From NCBI RefSeq assembly GCF_019511525.1, contig NZ_JAEUAT010000017.1:1-64000 (forward strand): a stretch of DNA of 64,000 bases, read 5' to 3'. The position numbers were made by a program, and so were the translations under genes. The DNA comes from Rhizobium cauense. GTDB taxonomy: Bacteria; Pseudomonadota; Alphaproteobacteria; Rhizobiales; Rhizobiaceae. Positions 8,868-17,833 of this stretch are shown piece after piece (positions within the stretch are counted from its first letter, which is position 1; each line of letters opens with the position of its first letter). The notes under the pieces were generated by a model. It was not told the DNA's origin, did not search any database, and worked only from the letters and a program-made list of their open reading frames with translations.

Positions 8868-9290
8868 GACTGGCGTGTGCCGGATGAAACGGTCGAACCG
8901 AGAATGCACGTCATAAAATTTGGGCCAGTGGCGCCGGGCAATCGGAACGCACAGGTTCGCGAACGCTGCGGGCGGGACCCTGCAAACACAAAGTCACGCA
9001 TTACCCGTCTTTCTCTACCTCCGGCGCGGATGAGGTTGACGTAAGCTAGGTGCTGTTGGTGTCCCCATTGGGCAACGGGCACCTGTCCGCACGTTTTGCC
9101 GTGGCCGACACCGCGGTCCTATCGGAATAGAGCCCAAAAAAGTTGCCGCCGATCTCGTCGGGCATGCCGACAAACCTTTGCTGGCCCACTTGCTAACCGC
9201 GGTCCGGCACGCGAACTTGCAGTGCGAAGCACTGGGGATTCAAATGGGCGGTAAGGTCATGTTTCAAGTGAAGCGGGAGTCTATCCGCCG
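8868..9290. other. Gene-free stretch of about 420 bases
   Basis: No convincing gene. Short frames on both strands lack family features and ribosome-binding sites. It could contain decayed coding sequence, but I cannot assign it. Confidence 0.4.
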
Positions 9291-9596
9291 GTGACGGTCA
9301 CGACGAACCTGATTTGCGAGATCGTTCGAGCGGCTAACAAGATCCCCAAGCTGCCCAAGGCCGAGCGGCGACGGCTGCTGGAACGCGGAGTCACGGCATC
9401 GGGAGCCCTTAGAGAGTTGCTCACTAAGACAGGAAAGAACTCGCCGTTCGACGAGGCGACGGAACGAGTGATCGGTGACATCGCCAACAACATTGAAGCG
9501 ATGTCCGACGAGACCGTCGCAAAGGCACTGCTAGCGCTTGCGGATCAGATACGGACTTTGAGGATCCTCAACCGCGAGCCGGCCTGGAAGGAATGA
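9291..9596 (+). CDS. Hypothetical protein
   Basis: A 101-residue protein from a GTG start at 9291 with GCGGGAG about 12 bases upstream. It is predicted mostly helical and charged, with a basic segment KLPKAERRRLLERG (about residues 21-34) and an acidic C-terminal half. No signal peptide or membrane segment. I do not recognise the family. Regular codon use and clean start and stop suggest a real gene, in a region otherwise poor in genes. Confidence 0.5.
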   Translation: MTVTTNLICEIVRAANKIPKLPKAERRRLLERGVTASGALRELLTKTGKNSPFDEATERVIGDIANNIEAMSDETVAKALLALADQIRTLRILNREPAWKE

Positions 9597-9885
9597 TGCA
9601 TGACAGTGGTAACGCAGAAGCCACCCGTCCCCATGATTTTAGCGGCCGCACTTCACTGACCGGCTTTGGATGCGCCGCCCAGGCAATCGTGACGAGCATT
9701 GGGCAAAGTCCGACGCCGCCACCTCACGCCTCCGAACGAACAGCATTGCTGGTTCACCAGCTATCGCCGCCCGCAAGCCATCCATGCCGTTCTCCTGCGA
9801 AACCTTGGCCCGTTGTAGCTCGCGGCCTTCGCTGCTGCCGTAGGCCATGCCTTGCGACAGGCACCGCTCGGGTTCGCAATGCGAA

Positions 9886-10377
9886 TTACGTGTTTGTGGT
9901 CAATGAAGCTAGGAGTTCGTCTAGCTGCTCGAATTGCTCGGGCATGCCGCCTTCCATGCCGACGAAACTCTCGTCGAGGGCCTCCTTCGAAGGGTAGACT
10001 TCCTGTAGCACCAGCCGGGTGTTGCCCTCCAGAGCCACGAAGGTCACGGTTGTCACGGCGCCCTCCTCACTTTCGTCATTGGTCCAGACCAGCCGTGACG
10101 ATGGCACCACTTCGAGATACCTACCGAAGAAGGTCATCGCACTTGCAGCGTCGCGCCCGAACGCAATTCGATAGCCGCCGCCAGTGCGAACATCCATCTC
10201 GCAAGACAGGATGGGGATGTCGTGAGAGCGCGGCGCCCACCACAGCTTGAAGAGTTCGGGTTTGGTCCACGCATCGAAAACTACGCGAACTGGGGCGCTG
10301 AAAAGACGCGTCACCACGAGCTCTTTGCTGGACTTCCGCTCGACCGTCGTAAGGCCGTTACTTGCTCTGTTTCCCAT
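9886..10377 (-). CDS. SRPBCC / AHSA1 domain-containing protein
   Basis: A 163-residue START-like fold protein. VTRLFSAPVRVVFDAWTKPELFKLWW is the standard opening of AHSA1 (Activator of Hsp90 ATPase homologue 1-like) proteins, followed by MDVRTGGGYRI, and the C-terminal GMEGGMPEQFEQLDELLA helix is also typical. These proteins bind hydrophobic ligands in a deep cavity; substrates are mostly unknown. The start overlaps the end of the ArsR gene by 20 bases, so the two are translationally coupled. ArsR-AHSA1 pairs are common in Proteobacteria, usually with the repressor controlling its partner. Confidence 0.88.
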   Translation of the reverse strand: MGNRASNGLTTVERKSSKELVVTRLFSAPVRVVFDAWTKPELFKLWWAPRSHDIPILSCEMDVRTGGGYRIAFGRDAASAMTFFGRYLEVVPSSRLVWTNDESEEGAVTTVTFVALEGNTRLVLQEVYPSKEALDESFVGMEGGMPEQFEQLDELLASLTTNT

Positions 10378-10720
10378 TGACGTCCTCCGTTTTCATCAAG
10401 GCTTCAACCACGGTGTTCAACGCGTCGAAACGAGAATTCCAGATCTGCCGACGCGCCTCGATCCAGGCAGCCTCGTCATCAAGTCCTAGGGCGCCTAACC
10501 TACAAGTGCGCACGCGCCCGACCTTCTCGGTCGTAACCAATCCCGCATCCTCGAGGACGCCGATATGCTTTTTCATGCCCGTGAGGGTCATGCCGAACTT
10601 CTGGGCAAGCTCAGTGACAGATGCCTCTTTTCTTCCGAGTTGCTCCAGCACGCCCCGTCGCGTGGCGTCGGAGAGCGCTGCAAAAGATGCGTCCAGGCGA
10701 ATTGTCAAATACTGAACCAT
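10358..10720 (-). CDS. ArsR-family helix-turn-helix transcriptional regulator
   Basis: A 120-residue winged-helix protein when started at the ATG at 10720 (MVQYLTIRLDASFAALSD); a longer frame up to 10771 adds residues not seen in the family. LSDATRRGVLEQL is the family signature helix and VTELAQKFGMTLTGMKKHI the recognition region, with the wing following. There are no clustered Cys residues, so metal sensing of the ArsR kind is unlikely; it belongs with the SdpR-like group paired with AHSA1 proteins. A 16-base inverted repeat overlaps the start codon and is the likely autoregulatory site. Confidence 0.88.
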   Translation of the reverse strand: MVQYLTIRLDASFAALSDATRRGVLEQLGRKEASVTELAQKFGMTLTGMKKHIGVLEDAGLVTTEKVGRVRTCRLGALGLDDEAAWIEARRQIWNSRFDALNTVVEALMKTEDVNGKQSK

Positions 10721-10728
10721 TTGGTTCA
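10713..10728. promoter_or_regulatory. Candidate ArsR operator overlapping the arsR start codon
   Basis: TGAACCA (10713-10719) and TGGTTCA (10722-10728) form a perfect 7-bp inverted repeat with a 2-bp centre. It covers the ATG at 10720, where a bound dimer could block transcription. Confidence 0.45.
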
Positions 10729-10947
10729 CTATTAACACAAGATCCAATGCCGCGCAATAATTCGCGGCCAACGGGCCTCGGACGACAGCTGACCGATGAA
10801 AATTCCGGATCTTACCCTGCGTGTGCCGATGATCAGGTCCGAATGAGAGGACAACATTGGTCCAAGTAAAATGCTTGACCGGCAGTGAGACGCACCGAGC
10901 TATCCAGAATTTCTAGGGGCCACGCTACTGCACGTAACTGGACGTGA

Positions 10948-11379
10948 TCATGCGTCGAGCAAACATTCCTGTGCGGCAGCGATCGTTTCGCGCGGCGCGT
11001 TCACGGTGTCAAATATCTGGTAAAGGAACAGCTTGATCGAAGATATCTCGATCTCCGCGCTACCCGCGATAGCTGGGTCCTCAGCGGCCCAGCGTCGTAT
11101 TGTGGAAATTGAAAGACCGATCGCCCCTGGTCGAACTAGGGCGCGTGGATCCAACAGTTTGCTCTCGGCAACGTACCAAACGAAGAGGCGTATCGCTAGA
11201 ACACTTGGCGAGATCCGAGCATAGTTCAAAAGACGTGTGTGTTCGTGCATCAGCGCTCGCCTGGCTTCGAGATCGAGCTTCCTTAGGTTCAGCCCAAGTT
11301 CGAGTAAGTTCGACTCCAGGTCCGCGTGATACAGGTTGTGCGAGTGAAAAAACGACACCAGGTTCATTTGGCGCAGCAT
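10948..11379 (-). CDS. Hypothetical protein
   Basis: A 143-residue, mostly helical protein of unknown family. The sequence contains LNLRKLDLEARRALMHEH and a later segment ISTIRRWAAEDPAIAG that could be part of a small DNA-binding helix pair, but I do not match it to a named domain. No signal peptide or clear membrane segment. Composition is balanced and unlike the Arg/Ser-rich shadow frames around it, which favours a real gene. It stands alone between the arsR-AHSA1 pair and the LysR gene. Confidence 0.45.
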   Translation of the reverse strand: MLRQMNLVSFFHSHNLYHADLESNLLELGLNLRKLDLEARRALMHEHTRLLNYARISPSVLAIRLFVWYVAESKLLDPRALVRPGAIGLSISTIRRWAAEDPAIAGSAEIEISSIKLFLYQIFDTVNAPRETIAAAQECLLDA

Positions 11380-11907
11380 AGAGAAACGACGATGGACCGA
11401 TATTCCCCCATCCTCGTTACTTTGGCTGAGGTCGAACGGGATGCAGTACCCGTTTCCCTACGCCTTCCGGTAAAACCGGCCTTCAAAAACGAGGCTGGAT
11501 TTCCTCTCTTTACCGCGGTCATCCACACACCAGGTAGTATTTGAAACGGTGGAAGATTGCCTGGGGCAGCTTCGCTATTTCTAAAGCACAGTAGGCCGAA
11601 CCAAACTCACCCTTATCCTACTCCACGCCTCGAGAGCTGGCATTGGCAAGAGGACACGTTCACTGAAGGGCGTATCGAAGAAGCGCTTCGCGGCTGGGAA
11701 ACGCTGTGAGGCCTTTTGACTCGCCATGTGCCAAGGCGCACTTCGTCATCACCATATCCGAGTATTGAGGTCTCGATCTTCTCGCCAGACGGCGTCCATC
11801 TCATACACCCGAAAGTGAGGTTACTAACCTCCGCCGACCTACCTTCTTCATTGAAGATTGTGTTTGGCCGCACAATCCTTCCTGGATGCCGCTTGACCTT
11901 TGCCCCG
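11380..11907. other. Gene-free stretch of about 530 bases
   Basis: Short frames occur on both strands (for example 11391-11544 plus), but none has a recognisable domain with a good ribosome-binding site. I see no repeat or RNA gene. Confidence 0.4.
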
Positions 11908-12861
11908 TTAGAAAGAAACATTAGCTTCCTTGCGCAACCAATTGATAAATAGGCTCGCTGAGTATCGCGGAGCGTCATGCCTTTGATAAATCAGATGGTA
12001 GTTCACGTCGGCTGAAAGCGTTTCGGTGAAGGCCTTTGCTAACCGCCCCGAGGCAATTTCATCCGTGACAAGCACAGATCGAACGAGAGCGAAGCCGCCG
12101 CCATCCCGACACACGTCCAGCATATCTTCAAAGGTCGGCAAGACAATGATGTCGCCGAGTTTATCACTCAGCCAGCTCTCGGTTTCCATTCCGAAGAGTT
12201 CGGAAATCCACCTGCGCCAATCTAGCTTGGTGTGATAGACGTCGGAATGAGACAGGAACGGGGCAGCGGCGAAAGCGTTTCGCGGAGGCAGCCGTTGGAG
12301 AAGCTCTGGTGAACAGACCGCAAATTCATCTTCGGTGAAAAGTGTGAAGCCCTCTTCGCCGGCCCCGGGGGGAGCCATCCGAATTTGAACATCAGCATTT
12401 CCATCGGTGAAGACGTCACGCCGGTAGTCCTGACTGACCCTTAGCGAAATATCCGGATGTGAACCAACGAATTGGTCAAGCCGTCGGGCCAACCAGTAGC
12501 GATATAGCTCCGGGGTGACCACGATGTGAAGATCATGCTGATCCGATTGCCGTCGCGCAGATTCAAGCGCTACTGAAAGGCTACGAAGTTGGTTCTGCAA
12601 GTCAGAGGCCAGCACCCGGGCTTTGGCGTAAGGCTTCAGCGTTTTCCCGGTTCGCTCAAATAGCCGCCCGCCAACAAAGCGTTCGAGCTGCGCTATGTGA
12701 TGGCTTACCGCGCTTTGTGTGAGGTTCAGCCTGGCCGCCGTCCTCGTCACGCTCCCAGAATCGACGACCTCCATGAAAGATATCAGAACCGGCCAGGACG
12801 GAACGCCTCGCCGTATCCATCGATATTCATCATCATTTAGATGATCAGACTTCGTTTCCAT
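11908..12861 (-). CDS. LysR-family transcriptional regulator
   Basis: A 317-residue LysR protein with normal family length. The N-terminal winged helix (about residues 22-85) includes FMEVVDSGSVTRTAARLNLTQSAVSHHI and the LERFVGGRLFERTGK wing. The rest is the two-lobed effector-binding fold, with the GcvA/AmpR-like feature HIVVTPELYRYWLARRL. LysR proteins usually act on a divergent gene, but the next 500 bases upstream contain only the small membrane protein at 13420 on the opposite strand, so the target is unclear. An ATG at 12861 is used. Confidence 0.88.
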   Translation of the reverse strand: METKSDHLNDDEYRWIRRGVPSWPVLISFMEVVDSGSVTRTAARLNLTQSAVSHHIAQLERFVGGRLFERTGKTLKPYAKARVLASDLQNQLRSLSVALESARRQSDQHDLHIVVTPELYRYWLARRLDQFVGSHPDISLRVSQDYRRDVFTDGNADVQIRMAPPGAGEEGFTLFTEDEFAVCSPELLQRLPPRNAFAAAPFLSHSDVYHTKLDWRRWISELFGMETESWLSDKLGDIIVLPTFEDMLDVCRDGGGFALVRSVLVTDEIASGRLAKAFTETLSADVNYHLIYQRHDAPRYSASLFINWLRKEANVSF

Positions 12862-13419
12862 TCTGCATCAATGGCCCTGATGATGGGCACTCTTTACCAA
12901 AGCGTTGAGACCACATCATGACGGTTCTTTATAGGATGATGCACCGGTTAAAGATAGGGAGGCTCCCTCTGCTCCCGCTTGGCCTTTATCGAGACGTCGG
13001 GCTTTTCCCTTCAATCGTTGAGCGAAAGTGGCATAGCCTTGATCGATGGTGATCGATCGACAGTACGTTGGGCTTTGAGGGCATCTTTCGGTTGGTCGGC
13101 CACGGGGTCGTGGCCGAACTATGGACCGGATCCGAGTGGCCGGCGCGTCCCAAATCTACTCCGGCAGGCACCTCGGCCCCTTATGTTGCAGGGTAAACCA
13201 ACCTGACCATCTGTCCCATATGAACTACCCCTATGGATAGCTGTGCCAAGTCAGAGACGGGCGTAGCCTGTACCCATCGAAGTCCTAAACGCACTAAGCG
13301 AAAGGAGCCCGATAGCCGGGGCACGAGCGTCCCTAAAAGGCTCAGTGCCGCAGATTGCGCCGTCAAACAAACCTGGTGAGCAACAAAGGCTACCTGCTCC
13401 GCGAAGATGGAGATTTGTG
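12862..13419. other. Gene-free stretch of about 560 bases
   Basis: It lies between the LysR gene and the small plus-strand protein at 13420 and presumably holds both promoters. No frame with family features and no clear palindrome were seen. Confidence 0.4.
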
Positions 13420-13605
13420 ATGACAATGAACAACGAAGCAGTCAAAAAGCCCGTGTCGCGGGCAACTAAGATTGAAGTAGTTTGTTTTGTCGGCGCAGTG
13501 TGTGCGACTGCCATTTGGGCGTCTCTGCTCTTCGGCAACACCGGTAGCGAAGCACGTGCGGCTTCCAGCGCATCCGCCCGCGTCACGTCACTATCCGCAA
13601 GCTGA
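13420..13605 (+). CDS. Small single-pass membrane protein, hypothetical
   Basis: A 61-residue protein from the ATG at 13420, with GGAG seven bases upstream. A basic N-terminus (NEAVKKPVSRATK) precedes a single hydrophobic segment (about residues 20-39, VVCFVGAVCATAIWASLLF) and a Ser/Ala-rich tail, so it is predicted to sit in the inner membrane with the tail outside. No family recognised. Small proteins like this are often missed; the ribosome-binding site and clean membrane segment are the case for it. Confidence 0.45.
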   Translation: MTMNNEAVKKPVSRATKIEVVCFVGAVCATAIWASLLFGNTGSEARAASSASARVTSLSAS

Positions 13606-13761
13606 ACTGCCATCAGCAGTCAGGCATGCAGGTGCCGAGACGCGATTTTGAAAGCGGAAGCCATCGTTGAGCGGCGGCTACTTGCGTGACACCCGGTTCG
13701 GTTCAAACTCACCGGCAGCTACGTGTCGTCAAAGGTGCAAGACATGTTGGCGTGAACACAA

Positions 13762-15195
13762 TCACCCGACATCAGGAAGGTGCAAGGTCTTCACTTCCAA
13801 AAAATCCTCTAGCCCGAACATTCCACCTTCGCGTCCGTTGCCTGACTGCTTATAGCCGCCAAATGGGCTCCCATACCGATGCGGGGCACCATTGATATGC
13901 ACCATGCCGGCGCGTAACCGGGTAGCCACGCGTTCTGCGCGGGTGGCATCGGTGGTCTGGACGTACGCCGCCAATCCGTAATTGGTGTCGTTGGCGATCG
14001 CGATCGCCTCCTCCTCCGTGTCGAAAGCCATGATGGCCAGCACCGGCCCGAACACTTCGTCGCGAGCGATCCGCATATCATTGTTTACATCAGCGAAGAT
14101 GGTCGGTTTGACAAAATAGCCTGTCTCGAACCCATCCGGCTTGCCGGCTCCGCCAACCAGAACCCGCGCACCTTCGGCAATGCCGGCTTCTATAAGTGCC
14201 TGCACCCGCCCGTACTGGATTTCGCTGACGAGTGGACCGATATGACTGCCCTCCTCCGCGGGATTTCCGACTTTGGCATCGAGGCCAACGCGCCCGGCGA
14301 TTTCAACGACTTTGTCGTAAACCGACCTCTGCACAAGGAGGCGGGTTGGCGCATCGCAGGACTGTCCGGAATTATTGAAGCATTCGACGACGCTCCCGGT
14401 GATCCGGTCGTCAAGGTCGGCATCCTCGAAGACAATGTTCGGGGACTTACCTCCAAGTTCCAGGGTTACGCGCTTGACTGTGTCTGCAGCATCTTTGCTG
14501 ACGGCGATACCGGCACGCGTGGAACCGGTAAAGGACATCATGTCGATCGCCTTGTGCCGGGAAAGCGCGGAGCCGACATTGGGGCCGTCGCCGTTCACAA
14601 GATTGAAGGTCCCCGCAGGAAAGCCCGCCTCATGCACCATCTCGGCATAAAGCATAGCGTTGAGAGGCGTGAACTCCGATGGCTTCAAGACGCAAGTCGA
14701 GCCTGTGGCAAGCGCTGGCACCACCTTCAGTGCAATCTGGTTGATCGGCCAGTTCCAGGGCGTGATGAGGCCGCACACACCGATTGGCTCCCGCAGCAAC
14801 AAGTCTCCGTTCGGAAGCGCTTCACGCAGCTTCAGCCGCTTCAGCGCGTCAATAAATCCCTGAAGGTGGCCGACGCCTACATCGGCCTGCTGCTCGCGGC
14901 TCATCGTAATCGGTGCGCCTAGTTCCAAGGTGATCGTCTGCGCCATCTCTTCATAACGGCGCTTGTAAATATCCAGCAACTTTTCCAGGAGAGCCAGGCG
15001 TTCATCCACGCTGGTTTGGCTGTAGGAGGCGAACGCCTTTTTGGCTGCTGACACCGCACGGTCGATATCAGCCGCTGTACCCATCGAAATCACCGCAATT
15101 GGCTTCTCGGTCGCCGGATTGATCACCTCGAAATCGTTCTGCGCCAGCGGCGCAACCCATTCGCCTTCAATGTAGAATTTGCGCCTGTCAAGCAT
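13762..15195 (-). CDS. NAD(P)-dependent aldehyde dehydrogenase
   Basis: A 477-residue aldehyde dehydrogenase of normal length, oxidising an aldehyde to its acid with NAD(P)+. TPWNWP carries the oxyanion Asn, Glu246 in LELGGKSPN is the general base, and Cys280 in NSGQSCDAP is the nucleophile, exactly 34 residues later as in the family. PFGGYKQSGNGREGG is the C-terminal signature. It is the last gene of the six-gene transporter operon, 11 bases after the metallo-hydrolase, with AAGGGAG before the start. From context a likely substrate is an amino- or guanidino-aldehyde from polyamine breakdown; this is inference, as the family sequence does not fix specificity. Confidence 0.92.
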   Translation of the reverse strand: MLDRRKFYIEGEWVAPLAQNDFEVINPATEKPIAVISMGTAADIDRAVSAAKKAFASYSQTSVDERLALLEKLLDIYKRRYEEMAQTITLELGAPITMSREQQADVGVGHLQGFIDALKRLKLREALPNGDLLLREPIGVCGLITPWNWPINQIALKVVPALATGSTCVLKPSEFTPLNAMLYAEMVHEAGFPAGTFNLVNGDGPNVGSALSRHKAIDMMSFTGSTRAGIAVSKDAADTVKRVTLELGGKSPNIVFEDADLDDRITGSVVECFNNSGQSCDAPTRLLVQRSVYDKVVEIAGRVGLDAKVGNPAEEGSHIGPLVSEIQYGRVQALIEAGIAEGARVLVGGAGKPDGFETGYFVKPTIFADVNNDMRIARDEVFGPVLAIMAFDTEEEAIAIANDTNYGLAAYVQTTDATRAERVATRLRAGMVHINGAPHRYGSPFGGYKQSGNGREGGMFGLEDFLEVKTLHLPDVG

Positions 15196-15206
15196 GTATG
15201 ACTCCC

Positions 15207-15941
15207 TTAGACTTTCCTGTGTTTTTCATTCAGCCAACCCGTGACCAGCTGCCGATAGCGTTCGCCGCTGAAGCTCGGAAAATGCCCGCCGTGCACGACC
15301 CTTGCCGGAATCGTCAACAGACGCTCCATGGAGGCGAGATAATCGGTTGCGTTGGAATGATAGGTGTCCTCGATCAACGGCCCGTCATAGAGAATATCGC
15401 CGGAAAAGAGTGTCTCGGTCGCGGCCTCCCACAGGGCGATTCCTCCCGGAGAATGGCCCGGTGTATGGATGACTTCGAAGATCCGATCGCCGAGATCGAC
15501 CACGTCGCCATCCTCGAGCAGGCGCGTTGCCGGCGCCTTCTTCACACTGTAGCACTTTGAGCAATAGGGTTCGGGCGGAAGGGCGTCGAAGATGTCGTCT
15601 GTAACGTACGGATCGGCGAGCGTATTTATGCGTGTCGGATTGGCAAGCAGATCGGCCTCTGCCGAGTGGACCGCACGACACTCGAATTCGTGATGGCAAC
15701 CTATATGATCGAAATGTGTGTGGCTTGCGACCGCGATCAGGTCGCGCTCACTGACAAGGGGCACCCACTCGCGCAGCGATACCACGCCCATCCCGCTGTC
15801 GACAAGCATATCGCGATCGCGACCGCGCACGTGCCACACATTGCAACGATAAAACTCCTGAATGAACGGTTCCGAGATGAGCGTAACCTCGTCCGCCAGG
15901 CGTTTTAGTTGATACCAGTTTTCCGGAGTTACCCGTTCCAT
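15207..15941 (-). CDS. Metallo-beta-lactamase-fold hydrolase
   Basis: A 244-residue MBL-fold protein. His74-Thr-His76-Phe-Asp78-His79 is the canonical metal-binding HxHxDH motif; HTPGHSPGG supplies the next His, SGDILYDG the bridging Asp and VVHGGH the last His, so a dinuclear site should form. A Cys127-Ser-Lys-Cys130 pair in the insert before HTPGHS is not part of the usual fold and might bind metal or form a disulphide. The gene lies between the transporter ATPase (9 bases) and the aldehyde dehydrogenase (11 bases), so it belongs to the operon. Its reaction is unknown; hydrolysis of a thioester, amide or lactam intermediate of the imported compound is possible. Confidence 0.88.
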   Translation of the reverse strand: MERVTPENWYQLKRLADEVTLISEPFIQEFYRCNVWHVRGRDRDMLVDSGMGVVSLREWVPLVSERDLIAVASHTHFDHIGCHHEFECRAVHSAEADLLANPTRINTLADPYVTDDIFDALPPEPYCSKCYSVKKAPATRLLEDGDVVDLGDRIFEVIHTPGHSPGGIALWEAATETLFSGDILYDGPLIEDTYHSNATDYLASMERLLTIPARVVHGGHFPSFSGERYRQLVTGWLNEKHRKV

Positions 15942-15950
15942 GGCTGCTGC

Positions 15951-17045
15951 CTATCCCTGTCTCGCAGGCAACGCTACGATATCGCCAACATTGACGGCAA
16001 GCGCGACTGCCTGGCCTTCTAACACCGCAGCCGACTGCGGCATATGCGCGACTATGCGCACTTCGGGCGCACTTGCGGTCGCCAAGTGGCAACGAAAGTG
16101 CGTCCCAAAGAAAGCACTTCCAGACACCGCGGCCTCCCCCAGCATCGTGACCGGGCCAGTCCCCTCGCCGGCGCTGCGAAAATGCTCAGGCCGTATGCAA
16201 AGAGTGATCGCCTGCCCGACACGAGGAGGTCCGGCGGTGAAGCAGGCCTCTGGCAAGGCGACCGCCCCGAGCGCTGTTTCCACAACGGCACCACCGCCGT
16301 TGGCATCCCTTACTGTGCCGGGGACGAAATTCACCTCACCCATGAAGCCTGCTGCGAACAGCGAGCGTGGGCGCATGTAGATTTCGGACGGAGGCCCAAA
16401 ATCCTCGATCCTCCCCTGGTTCATAACGACAATCCGATCCGCGATTGCCATGGCCTCCTCCTGATCATGGGTGACATGGACAAAGGTTGTGCCGACGCGC
16501 TTCTGGATTGCCTTTAGTTCGTCTTGCATCTGCCGGCGCAGCTTGAGATCCAGAGCACCAAGAGGCTCATCGAGTAGTAGTACATCAGGGTCGACCGCCA
16601 AGGCTCGGGCTAACGCAACGCGCTGTCGCTGGCCACCAGAGAGTTCATGTGGCTTCTTGTCTGCTGACTGCTCAAGACCTACGAGGTCGAGAAAACTCCG
16701 CGCTCGCTCCTCACGCTCGGCCCGACCCACTCCGCGCATTCTGAGGCCGAAGCCGACATTGTCCTTCAATTTCATATGCGGAAAGAGCGCATAGTCCTGA
16801 AACATCGTCGTTGTTGGACGCTTTGCCGGCGGGATATTGGTCATTTCCTTGCCACCGATGCAAATCCGTCCCTTCGTTGGTGACAGAAACCCGCCTAGGA
16901 TCGACAGAAGCGTCGTCTTCCCACACCCCGACGGACCAAGCAGGACGATGAATTCTCCTGCAGCGATCTCGAGGGATACGTCGTCAAGTGCGGTAAAGTT
17001 TCCGAAGGCTTTCGTCGCGTTCTCGATAGAAACCGGGGCGGTCAT
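15951..17045 (-). CDS. ABC transporter ATP-binding protein, spermidine/putrescine (PotA) type
   Basis: A 364-residue ATPase that powers the PotBCD-like importer. Walker A GPSGCGKT (residues 37-44), Q-loop MFQDYALFPH, signature LSGGQ (135-139), Walker B LLLDEP (156-161) and the switch VTHD are all intact. The last 90 or so residues form a TOBE domain, as in PotA and FbpC. Its start overlaps the stop of the permease upstream by 4 bases (ATGA), a sign of translational coupling. The substrate class is inferred from the permeases and binding protein. Confidence 0.92.
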   Translation of the reverse strand: MTAPVSIENATKAFGNFTALDDVSLEIAAGEFIVLLGPSGCGKTTLLSILGGFLSPTKGRICIGGKEMTNIPPAKRPTTTMFQDYALFPHMKLKDNVGFGLRMRGVGRAEREERARSFLDLVGLEQSADKKPHELSGGQRQRVALARALAVDPDVLLLDEPLGALDLKLRRQMQDELKAIQKRVGTTFVHVTHDQEEAMAIADRIVVMNQGRIEDFGPPSEIYMRPRSLFAAGFMGEVNFVPGTVRDANGGGAVVETALGAVALPEACFTAGPPRVGQAITLCIRPEHFRSAGEGTGPVTMLGEAAVSGSAFFGTHFRCHLATASAPEVRIVAHMPQSAAVLEGQAVALAVNVGDIVALPARQG

Positions 17046-17833
17046 GATTTTTTGGTCCTTCCGAACAGGAACAGTTCCAGCACGATAAGCACGGTGACGG
17101 ACACGAGGAACACCAGCGATCCAATGGCATTGGTTTTGGGGTTTAGGCCTGATCGGAGCAGACTCCAGATCTCGACCGGAAGTGTGACATCGAAACGCGA
17201 CAGCAAGAACGCGATGATGAACTCATCCCAGCTGAACGTCATCGACAGGAAGAAGGAGGCAAACAGCGAAGGCAACAACATCGGCGCGGTTACGAGAGCC
17301 ATAACTTTGATATCGCTGGCGCCAAGATCGCGCGCAGCACGCTCAATGTTGATGTGATGGTCTCCCATCGATGAATAGATGATCGCAAAGCACAGCGGCA
17401 AATTGATCACGACGTGACCGATGCCGACGGTCCAGAGTGAAAGGGCAACGCCAAACGCGTTGAGAACTGTCAAAAGACCAAGCGCGATGATGAGGTAGCT
17501 GACGGTCATCGGCGCTATAAGCAATCCTCGCTGCCAGACTGCGCCGGGGAGTTTGAAGCGGGCGAGTGCGTAGGCGGCGAGAAAACCGAGGAGGCAAGCT
17601 ACGAAAGACGAAACGCTCGCTACCAGGAAGGAGTGTAGCAAAGCCGCCATAAGCTTACGATCGGCAAATACTGCTTGGTACCACTGCAGCGAGAATCCAT
17701 TGAACGGGGGCACAGGCAACCGCCCATCTTGAAAGGAAAACAGCACCAGTACTATGACCGGCAGAAAGATGAAGGCGAAGATCAATGCGGCGTAGGTGCC
17801 TGCGACAAGGCTGTGAAATCGGTTACGCGACAT
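17042..17833 (-). CDS. ABC transporter permease, PotC type
   Basis: A 263-residue inner membrane permease with about six transmembrane segments. The start at 17833 is chosen because its ATG overlaps the TAA stop of the previous gene by one base (TAATG) and opens directly into the expected N-terminus; a longer frame to 18025 only adds out-of-frame sequence from the neighbouring permease. The EAA loop reads ERAARDLGASDIKVM, with the conserved Gly, and contacts the ATPase. SWDEFIIAFLLS is the region typical of PotC/PotI proteins. Confidence 0.92.
   Translation of the reverse strand: MSRNRFHSLVAGTYAALIFAFIFLPVIVLVLFSFQDGRLPVPPFNGFSLQWYQAVFADRKLMAALLHSFLVASVSSFVACLLGFLAAYALARFKLPGAVWQRGLLIAPMTVSYLIIALGLLTVLNAFGVALSLWTVGIGHVVINLPLCFAIIYSSMGDHHINIERAARDLGASDIKVMALVTAPMLLPSLFASFFLSMTFSWDEFIIAFLLSRFDVTLPVEIWSLLRSGLNPKTNAIGSLVFLVSVTVLIVLELFLFGRTKKS

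Noticed and set aside
9639-9848. 69-residue minus-strand frame
   Set aside because: No ribosome-binding site or recognisable family, and composition rich in Arg and Ser; probably chance or decayed sequence.
10621-10869. Plus-strand frame opposite arsR
   Set aside because: Shadow of the ArsR coding sequence with no features of its own.
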